Positions 25,415 through 32,829 of a stretch of 64,000 nt of DNA are shown one piece after another (position 1 is the stretch's first letter; every line of letters starts with the position of its first letter). The stretch is taken from the NCBI GenBank assembly GCA_044508675.1, contig JBIQHF010000016.1:1-64000 (forward strand), given 5' to 3'. The notes beneath the pieces are model-generated. The model searched no databases. It was not told where the DNA came from and saw nothing but the letters and a program-made list of their open reading frames with translations. Source of the stretch: Raineyella sp044508675 (GTDB lineage: Bacteria > Actinomycetota > Actinomycetes > Propionibacteriales > Propionibacteriaceae). The position numbers and the translations under genes were made by a program.

Positions 25415-27481
25415 TCACCACTCCAGTGGGGTGTTCGGGGCCTTGCTGGTCGACGGGGCGACACCGTAGCGCGGCATGGCGTAGGTCATGATCTCCTTGT
25501 AGGCAGGGCCGGCCACGGTCGACCCGTAGTGGCCCTTGGCCGGGGCGTCGACGACGACGTAGGTGAGGATCTGGGGATCCTCGGCGGGCGCCGCGCCGAC
25601 GTAGCTGGCGGTGTAGCCGGAGTACCGGCCCGATGCTTCGTTGTAGCGCTCGGCGGTCGCGGTCTTGCCCACCGAGCGGTAGCCCGGCAGCGCCATCTCC
25701 CGGCCGGTCCCCCCGGGCCCGGTGACCGCCTCCAGCATCTCGATGACCATCGCGGAGGCCTGCTCCGAGATGACGCGTCGGGGCGCCGGACGCTCGAGCG
25801 GGACGGCCCGGCCGTCGGCATCGGTGGCCGACTGGACGATCGTCGGGTAGTTGTAGACACCGTCGTTGAGGATCCCGGAGATCGCCGCGGCCATCTGGAT
25901 ACCGGTGGTCGACAAGCCCTGGCCGAACGCGACCTGGTCACGCGAGTAGTCGGGCAGGTCCGGGGGCGGGGACCAGCCGCTGGCCTCCGCGGGCAGTTCG
26001 ATACCGGTGCGCTGGCCCAGGCCGAAGCTGTCGAGGTAGCCCACCAGTTCCTGCTTGGGCATCTCCCGGGCCAGCTGGACGGTGCCGATGTTGGACGACT
26101 CGGCCATCACGCCCGTCGCGGTGAGCCGAAGGTCACCGTGCGCGGTGGAGTCCGTGATCGTCAGGTCGGCCGACTTGAGCTCGGACGGGACGAAGACCTG
26201 CGTGGTCGGCGTGACGTAGCCGCCGTCGGCGAGGGCTGCGAAGGTGAGCACCTTCTCCACCGACCCGGGCTCCAGCGCGTCACTGATGGCCCCGTTGTCC
26301 ATGTTCTCGGCCTTGGCGGAGCTGAGGTCGGAGGGATCGAAGGTCGGGTAGTTGGCCATCGCCAGCACCTCGCCGGTCTTCACGTTCATCACGATCGCGT
26401 AGCCGGACTGCGCCTCGCTGGTGGTGACCACCTTGCGCACCGCCTGTTCGGCGGTCCACTGCAGCTCGGAGTCGATGGTGAGCTGGTACGCGGTACCGTC
26501 CTGGGCCGGGGTGAGCTCATTGTCCCCCAACGGGATCCGGGTGCCCGCTGGCGACCCCTGGTACACCTCGGTGCCGTCCACGCCGGCCAGGCTCTCGTCG
26601 TTGGCGTACTCGAAGCCGTACGCGCCCTCTCTGAAGACGCCATCCTCGTCCTGCTTCAGCACGCCGATCACGTTCGAGGCCAGCGTGCCCGCCGGGTAGG
26701 TACGGATGGAGTTCGTCGAGGTCCAGATGCCACCCTCGTACTCGCCGCTGTCGCCGGCAGTGGCTAGTTCGGCCCGGATCAGGTCGTACGTGTGGGCCGG
26801 CACCTGGCGCTCGATCATCACGTAGCGGGTGTCGGGGCGGGTCAGCGGCTCGACGTAGTCGGCCGGGACGCCGCCGAGGTGCCGTGCCAGGATGCTGGCG
26901 ATCGTGCTGGCATGTTCCGCGGTGACGACCGGATCCGCGGTCACGTCGACGGCCGGGCTGGACTCGGCCAGCACCTGGCCGTTGCGGTCGGTGATCGTTC
27001 CGCGGGCAGCGGGCAGCGGCTGGGAACGCTTGACCATGCTGTTGGCCTGGTCCGCGTACGCCTGGGGATCGAGGCCCTGGATATGCACCAACCGCAGGCC
27101 GCTGGTCAACGCGACCAAGGCCAGGACCAGAACCATGATGTTGATCCGCAGGGAGGTCGAGCCGCGCCCCATCGGCGCGCTCAGGAACCGGCCGAACCAG
27201 TTCTCGCGCGGCTCGTGACCGGCGCCGGGGCGGCCGTCGCGTCGGGAGCGGTTCTGCTGTCCGGACCTGGCGGTACGGCTCCGCGCCTCCTTTCGGGCAC
27301 GACCCTGCGATTCCCGGGGGGTACGGCTCTGCTGTCCGCCCTGCCGGGCCTCGGCGTACGGGTCGGCGGACCGGCGCCGCCGGTCGCCCTGCCCCGCACC
27401 CGCCGCCCCTGCACGGGAGGACCGGACCTGGCCGGAGGGGCGTTGCCCGCGCTGCTCGGGGCGTCGGCGCGGATCGGTCAT
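25415..27481 (-). CDS. ftsI: Class B penicillin-binding protein, septal transpeptidase (FtsI/PbpB)
   Basis: This is the transpeptidase that cross-links septal peptidoglycan with FtsW. The 688-residue protein has a roughly 105-residue Arg/Gln/Gly-rich cytoplasmic tail and one membrane anchor (about 112-132, INIMVLVLALVALTSGL). A dimerisation domain follows (ARGTITDRNGQVLA), then the transpeptidase domain. Active-site motifs are SVEK (the SxxK nucleophile, in EPGSVEKVLTFAAL) and SSN (SxN, in AESSNIGTV). The third box reads VGKTATAE, with alanine in place of the usual KTG glycine. ATG 27481 lies one base past the ftsL-like stop. Confidence 0.94.
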   Translation of the reverse strand: MTDPRRRPEQRGQRPSGQVRSSRAGAAGAGQGDRRRRSADPYAEARQGGQQSRTPRESQGRARKEARSRTARSGQQNRSRRDGRPGAGHEPRENWFGRFLSAPMGRGSTSLRINIMVLVLALVALTSGLRLVHIQGLDPQAYADQANSMVKRSQPLPAARGTITDRNGQVLAESSPAVDVTADPVVTAEHASTIASILARHLGGVPADYVEPLTRPDTRYVMIERQVPAHTYDLIRAELATAGDSGEYEGGIWTSTNSIRTYPAGTLASNVIGVLKQDEDGVFREGAYGFEYANDESLAGVDGTEVYQGSPAGTRIPLGDNELTPAQDGTAYQLTIDSELQWTAEQAVRKVVTTSEAQSGYAIVMNVKTGEVLAMANYPTFDPSDLSSAKAENMDNGAISDALEPGSVEKVLTFAALADGGYVTPTTQVFVPSELKSADLTITDSTAHGDLRLTATGVMAESSNIGTVQLAREMPKQELVGYLDSFGLGQRTGIELPAEASGWSPPPDLPDYSRDQVAFGQGLSTTGIQMAAAISGILNDGVYNYPTIVQSATDADGRAVPLERPAPRRVISEQASAMVIEMLEAVTGPGGTGREMALPGYRSVGKTATAERYNEASGRYSGYTASYVGAAPAEDPQILTYVVVDAPAKGHYGSTVAGPAYKEIMTYAMPRYGVAPSTSKAPNTPLEW

Positions 27482-27482
27482 C

Positions 27483-28157
27483 TCACCCCTCCTGTGAGGA
27501 CGCGTTCGGCTCGGCGGTTCCGGTGGGCTCCTGCTGGACGGCGGGAACCTTGACGGGCTGCTCGGCCGGGGCTGCCGGGGTCTCGGCGACCGGCTGGCCG
27601 GAGGCATCGGCCGCTGGCTGTTCGACCGGCTGCCCGTCAGCGGCAGGCTGCTCGCCCGCGGCGGCAGCCTCCTCGGCAGGGACTGCTGACTCCTCGGCCG
27701 GAGCCGGCTGTTCGGTCGGTTGCGTCACCGACTTCAGCCCCGCGTACGGTCCGGCGCCGGTGACCGGCTGCGGGTCACCGACCAGGGTGCCGTCGGGAAG
27801 CAGCACGAAGCCTGGCGAGGTGGCAGGCACCATCCCCAGGTCGATGGCCTCCTGCGCGAGTGCGGCAGAGGATGAGCGTTCGGTGAGCTGCTGTTCCAGC
27901 GCCGCCTCCTGGTTGACCAGGACCTGCTGCTCGGCCTCGAGCGTACGCAGCTCGAAGGCCTGGTTCTGCAGGGTGACGTTGAGCATCAGCAACAGACTGG
28001 TGCCGATGATCACGATGGCGACCAGTGCGCCCCAGTAGAGGCGTTGGGAGACCTGGGCCGCCAGGGCCGGGACGACCCGTAGCTTCGCGCCACGGTTCCT
28101 CTTCGCCCCGGTGTAGTCCTCCTGGGCCCCGAAGACCGGCAGGGAAAGGACGCTCAT
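27483..28157 (-). CDS. FtsL-like bitopic divisome protein with long Pro/Ala/Glu/Gln tail
   Basis: A 224-residue protein at the ftsL position between rsmH and ftsI. It has a basic cytoplasmic N-terminus and one membrane segment (about 42-62, YWGALVAIVIIGTSLLLMLNV). A short leucine-heptad coiled coil follows (about 65-95, NQAFELRTLEAEQQVLVNQ), typical of FtsL/DivIC-type partners of FtsQ. After the GMVPATSPGFVLL segment, about 95 extracytoplasmic residues are a low-complexity Pro/Ala/Glu/Gln tail, longer than in usual FtsL proteins. ATG 28157 overlaps the rsmH stop (ATGA). FtsL proteins are poorly conserved, so the name rests on topology and position. Confidence 0.85.
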   Translation of the reverse strand: MSVLSLPVFGAQEDYTGAKRNRGAKLRVVPALAAQVSQRLYWGALVAIVIIGTSLLLMLNVTLQNQAFELRTLEAEQQVLVNQEAALEQQLTERSSSAALAQEAIDLGMVPATSPGFVLLPDGTLVGDPQPVTGAGPYAGLKSVTQPTEQPAPAEESAVPAEEAAAAGEQPAADGQPVEQPAADASGQPVAETPAAPAEQPVKVPAVQQEPTGTAEPNASSQEG

Positions 28158-29194
28158 CCGGACTCCTTGATTCGTCTGGCGGCCCTGAGCCGGGCCGAGG
28201 CGGCGCGTGGGTTGGCGGCGGTCTCCTCGTCGGAAGGACGTTCGGCGCCCTTGGTCAGCAACTCGAAGGTGGGCAGCAGCTCGTCGGGAACGATCGGCAG
28301 GTCCCGGGGTGCCCGGCTGGTGGAGGCATCCCGGAAGGTCTGCTTGACCAACCGATCCTCCAGCGAGTGGTAGGCCAGCACGGCGATCCGGCCATCGACC
28401 GACAGTGCGGCGAGTGCCGCGGGAAGCATCCCCTCCAGGGCCTCCAGCTCCCGGTTGACCTCGATGCGCAGCGCCTGGAAGGTCCGCTTGCCGGGATGGC
28501 CGCCGGTGTGGCGCGCGGCCGCCGGGATCGCGGCGGCGATCGTCTCGACCAGCCGCGCGGACGTGGTGAACGGTGCCGTCTCCCGAGCTGCGACGATGGC
28601 CCGCGCGATCCGGTCGGCGAACCTCTCCTCGCCGTACCGGTGGAGGATGCGGGACAGCTGCGGGGCGGTGTATGTATTGACGACATCAGCCGCGGTCGGC
28701 CCCTCCTGGCCCATCCGCATGTCCAGCGGCGCGTCCACGGAGTAGGCGAAGCCTCGGTCCCGGGCGTCGATCTGCAGCGAGGACAGGCCCAGGTCGGCGA
28801 GCACCGCCTGCACCCGACCGATGCCGAGGTCTTCCAGCACCTCCGCAATCTCGTCGTAGACCGCGCGCACCAGGGTGACCCTGTCGCCGAACACAGCGAG
28901 TCGTTCGCCCGCTGTGGCGAGGGCATCGGGATCACGGTCCAGGCCGATCGCACGAATGTCGGGACAGGCGTGGAGCAATGCGGCAGTATGGCCGCCGAGG
29001 CCGAGGGTACAGTCGATGAAGACCGCTCCGGGAGCCTGGAGGGCGGGGGCAAGGAGTTCGACGATCCGGTCGCGCATCACCGGCACATGGACGGCATCGC
29101 CACGGGCACGGCCGGCACCGGGAGTGGACGGCGCGGGGCTGGACGGCGCGGGGTCGGGACCAGGGATGCTTGCTGGATGCTGCATCGGAGCCAT
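28154..29194 (-). CDS. rsmH: 16S rRNA (cytosine-1402-N4)-methyltransferase
   Basis: RsmH methylates N4 of C1402 in the 16S rRNA decoding centre using S-adenosylmethionine. Family blocks are HVPVMRDRIVELL, FIDCTLGLGGHTAALL (SAM motif I), LADLGLSSLQID, FAYSVDAPLDMRM, KRTFQALRIEVNREL and LAYHSLEDRLVKQTF. The first roughly 35 residues (Pro/Ala-rich) are not conserved. The start is uncertain. A GTG at 29320 would put the large inverted repeat inside the gene. ATG 29194 (MAPMQHPAS) and ATG 29185 lie downstream of it, with a GGGGTGG stretch about 13 nt before 29194. I use 29194. Confidence 0.92.
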   Translation of the reverse strand: MAPMQHPASIPGPDPAPSSPAPSTPGAGRARGDAVHVPVMRDRIVELLAPALQAPGAVFIDCTLGLGGHTAALLHACPDIRAIGLDRDPDALATAGERLAVFGDRVTLVRAVYDEIAEVLEDLGIGRVQAVLADLGLSSLQIDARDRGFAYSVDAPLDMRMGQEGPTAADVVNTYTAPQLSRILHRYGEERFADRIARAIVAARETAPFTTSARLVETIAAAIPAAARHTGGHPGKRTFQALRIEVNRELEALEGMLPAALAALSVDGRIAVLAYHSLEDRLVKQTFRDASTSRAPRDLPIVPDELLPTFELLTKGAERPSDEETAANPRAASARLRAARRIKESG

Positions 29195-29244
29195 CTGTGC
29201 CGGTCCACCCCTTCTTGTCTGGAGCCCTTCTCGCCTCATGGCGG

Positions 29245-29347
29245 CCGTACGGTCCGGTTCCGACCCGAGGGGTGCGGGAAGTGCCACCTGACACAGGGGA
29301 AGTTGTGTCAGGGTGCTCACCCCTCGGGTCGGGACCGGGCCGTACGG
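29245..29347. repeat. 103-bp near-perfect inverted repeat between mraZ and rsmH
   Basis: Arms 29245-29274 and 29318-29347 match at 28 of 30 positions. Both mismatches are T opposite G read on the plus strand, so they are wobble pairs in plus-strand RNA and A/C mismatches in minus-strand RNA. Inside lies a second inverted repeat, CCTGACACA (29287-29295) and TGTGTCAGG (29304-29312). The two can stack into one long hairpin with an 8-nt loop. It lies in the transcribed leader between two dcw genes, with no adjacent T-run. Confidence 0.9.
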
Positions 29348-29360
29348 TCTGCCCCGATAC

Positions 29361-29380
29361 CCGGAGAACTACGTCTCCGG
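29361..29380 (-). repeat. Hairpin across the mraZ stop codon
   Basis: Perfect 7-bp arms CCGGAGA and TCTCCGG flank a 6-nt loop that contains most of the mraZ stop codon. It is followed at once by the larger inverted repeat. It may limit mraZ to rsmH readthrough. Confidence 0.6.
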
Positions 29381-29797
29381 GAAGATGTCGTCGTTCATCT
29401 CGGCGAATGCCGATTCGTGCTCGGCGGAGTACTCCTCCCACGCGGCGGCGTCCCAGATCTCGAGTCGATTGATCACACCAGTGACGACGATGTCCTTGTC
29501 GAGCCCCGCATAGTTGCGGAGATTCGGCGGGATGGTGACCCGCCCTTGCTTGTCAGGAACCTGGTCGAAGGCCGTGGCGGCCAGCATGCGCTGGTACTCC
29601 CGGACCTGCCGAACAGTCATCGGTGCTTCTGCCAACTCCTTCGTCCGTGCGGTGAACGCCTCGACGGTCTCGATCGTCAGACACCGGTCCTGCGACCGGG
29701 CAACGACGATCCCGTTCTGGAGCTCCTCGCGGAACTTCGCCGGTAGGACGAAGCGGCCCTTCTCATCGAGCTTGGGGGTGTACGTGCCGAGGAACAT
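29369..29797 (-). CDS. mraZ: MraZ transcriptional regulator of the dcw cluster
   Basis: MraZ is a ring-forming AbrB-like DNA-binding protein that controls the dcw operon it heads. The 142-residue protein has two SpoVT/AbrB-type repeats: MFLGTYTPKLDEKGRFVLPA at residues 1-20, and PDKQGRVTIPPNLRNYAGL in the second half. Both contain the DKxGR/DEKGR DNA-contact motif. ATG 29797 is chosen over GTG 29806 because family members begin MFLGT and AGGGGG lies 8 nt upstream. Phased boxes upstream are its likely autoregulatory site. Confidence 0.95.
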   Translation of the reverse strand: MFLGTYTPKLDEKGRFVLPAKFREELQNGIVVARSQDRCLTIETVEAFTARTKELAEAPMTVRQVREYQRMLAATAFDQVPDKQGRVTIPPNLRNYAGLDKDIVVTGVINRLEIWDAAAWEEYSAEHESAFAEMNDDIFPET

Positions 29798-29835
29798 GTC
29801 GGCCACCCCCTGACCCGATTATTCGGACCACCGCC

Positions 29836-29875
29836 CTCCACTTTCCTCCACATTATCCCCTTTCACTCCACCCGA
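29836..29875 (-). promoter_or_regulatory. mraZ promoter with phased MraZ-type boxes
   Basis: CTCCA on the plus strand (TGGAG on the minus strand) recurs at 29836, 29846 and 29866. A weaker TCCCC lies at 29856, so four boxes follow a 10-bp period. MraZ is known to bind TGGGN-like direct repeats at one-turn spacing. Minus-strand GATAAT (29852-29857) within the array is a good -10 element; no clear -35 is seen. Bound MraZ would block the promoter. Confidence 0.65.
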
Positions 29876-30130
29876 CTACCCAGGGCACCTCCGTCCTGGG
29901 GGCGTGTCTCCGCTCCGGACCCGCGAACAGTCGGTCCTGCGCGGGATCGGACCCACCGGACCCCCGACCCATCGACGAAATCGGAGTCGATCGACCGGCG
30001 TGTCGGCCCCGCCCAGCCACCTCCACCCGGTCGACAGCAGCCCTGGATCCGCACCGTTGCGAGGATCGGCCAGGGTCCAGGCCCCCTCGGAAGCTGGGGA
30101 GCGAAGTGGAGGATCCGATCGTCCGGGGCC

Positions 30131-30170
30131 GGCACCGGAAGCACGGACCCGGCACCGGAAGCGCGGACCC
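30131..30170. repeat. 20-bp direct repeat pair
   Basis: GGCACCGGAAGCACGGACCC at 30131-30150 is followed directly by GGCACCGGAAGCGCGGACCC at 30151-30170, with one mismatch. Confidence 0.85.
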
Positions 30171-30203
30171 GGGGCAGCCGCGCAGCAGCAGGGTGGTGGA
30201 GCA

Positions 30204-30238
30204 GGGGGATCAGGGCCCCGGCGCGGCCCTGATCCCCC
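30204..30238. repeat. Perfect 14-bp inverted repeat upstream of moxR
   Basis: GGGGGATCAGGGCC (30204-30217) and GGCCCTGATCCCCC (30225-30238) enclose a 7-nt loop. No T-run follows on either side. It lies between divergent genes, so a terminator role is not needed; an operator or transcription insulator is possible. Confidence 0.8.
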
Positions 30239-30324
30239 CCAGGTCGCCTCGCGGGTTCGAGGTCCTGGTGACCCTGGCATGTACTGTTGTCTGGCGACAG
30301 TCAGCCACGACCAAGGGAGACACA

Positions 30325-31533
<1,209 letters not shown>

Positions 31534-31536
31534 TTC

Positions 31537-32829
31537 ATGCGCAGCATCGAGTTGCGCAACCCGTGGACGCTGATGACCCTGCGAGGCAAGGTGTCCTTCG
31601 TGAGCGGCTCCGCCATCACCGTGCTCGCCGTGCTCTTCGGGCAACGTGACGTGCTGTTGCTCGGCATCCTGCTGGCCTTCGTCCCGCTCTGCTCGGCGGC
31701 GTACGTCGACCGCTCGCGATTGAAGCTGTCCTGCGAGCGGAAGGTGACCCCGTCCCGGGCCGCCCTCGGCGAGGAGATGACCGGAAGCCTGGCACTCAAC
31801 CGCCACGGGAAGCTGCCGGTTGGGGTGCTCCGTTTCGAGGACCGGGTGCCCCCGGAACTGGGCATCCGCCCACGCTTCACGCTGCAGAACCTGGCCGCCG
31901 AGTGGAGCCGCGAGGTGTCCTACCCGCTGCGCGGCAACCAGCGGGGCCGGTATCGCACCGGACCACTGCTGGTCCGGGTCTCGGACCCGTTCGGGATGGC
32001 GAGCCTGGACCGGCAGTTCAGTGCGACCAGCGAAGTGATGGTGACCCCGAGGATCGTCCCGCTGGATGCCATGGACAACGCCGGCGGTTCGGGCACCACG
32101 GGCGAGGCCCGTCCCCAGCGGGTGGGCCTGTCCGGACAGGACGACATCCTGGTCCGGGAGTACGTCCGCGGCGACGACGTGCGGCGGGTGCACTGGCGCT
32201 CGACCGCCCGCCACGGTGAGCTGATGGTCCGCCAGGAGGAGCAGGCCTGGGATCCCAGCGCGACCCTGCTGGTGGACTCCCGCGCCTCGGCCCACCGCGG
32301 GACCGGCGCGGACTCCTCCTTCGAGTGGGCGGTGTCCATGGTCGCCTCGGCGACCGTGCACATGCTCGCCGACGGTTACGCCATCACCATCTTCGGGGCC
32401 GACGGTCCCCTGATCGACCCCGAGCTGGGGGACCTGGGCAAGATGACCAGCCGCCGGGAGGCGATCACCCAGCTGACCGATGTCACCCTGTCCGACAGTG
32501 TCGGCCTGGCGGCCGCCGCCGCGGCCAACCTGCGCGTCACCGCCTCGCAGATGACCGTCGCCGTGCTCGGCCAGCTGCGTTCCGACGACGCCGGAAGCCT
32601 GGTCGAGATGCAGCGCAACCAGGCGTACGCCATGGCCTGGGTGCTCGACGTGGAGGACTGGGACCAGTCCGGGCCCGCCGACTCGGCCGCGGCCCGTCAG
32701 GCCCGGGAGGACCACGAGCAGGCGGTCGGGATGCTGGCCCATGCCGGATGGCGCGTGGTTCGCGTACCGGGCGACATGTCGGTGCGCGACGCTTGGTTAC
32801 GGATGTCCAGGATGGGAGAGCAGCTGTGA
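31537..32829 (+). CDS. DUF58 domain membrane protein
   Basis: A 430-residue protein with two N-terminal membrane segments (about 20-37 and 40-57, VLLLGILLAFVPLCSAAYV). A beta-rich domain follows (about 65-190), then the DUF58 block REYVRGDDVRRVHWRSTARH (about 208-227) and a VWA-like fold to the end. DUF58 proteins are typical partners of MoxR ATPases; their molecular role is not settled. ATG 31537 has CCGGAG upstream. The stop overlaps the next start (GTGA), so the transglutaminase is translationally coupled. Confidence 0.9.
   Translation: MRSIELRNPWTLMTLRGKVSFVSGSAITVLAVLFGQRDVLLLGILLAFVPLCSAAYVDRSRLKLSCERKVTPSRAALGEEMTGSLALNRHGKLPVGVLRFEDRVPPELGIRPRFTLQNLAAEWSREVSYPLRGNQRGRYRTGPLLVRVSDPFGMASLDRQFSATSEVMVTPRIVPLDAMDNAGGSGTTGEARPQRVGLSGQDDILVREYVRGDDVRRVHWRSTARHGELMVRQEEQAWDPSATLLVDSRASAHRGTGADSSFEWAVSMVASATVHMLADGYAITIFGADGPLIDPELGDLGKMTSRREAITQLTDVTLSDSVGLAAAAAANLRVTASQMTVAVLGQLRSDDAGSLVEMQRNQAYAMAWVLDVEDWDQSGPADSAAARQAREDHEQAVGMLAHAGWRVVRVPGDMSVRDAWLRMSRMGEQL

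Larger units (their letters stand above)
29881..30324. other. Divergent intergenic region between mraZ and moxR
   Basis: This 444-bp stretch has no convincing gene. It holds a 20-bp direct repeat pair and a perfect 14-bp hairpin, listed separately. A TACTGT hexamer at 30282-30287, about 38 nt before the moxR start, is a candidate -10 without a good -35. The remainder is GC-rich with no other recognisable element. Confidence 0.6.
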
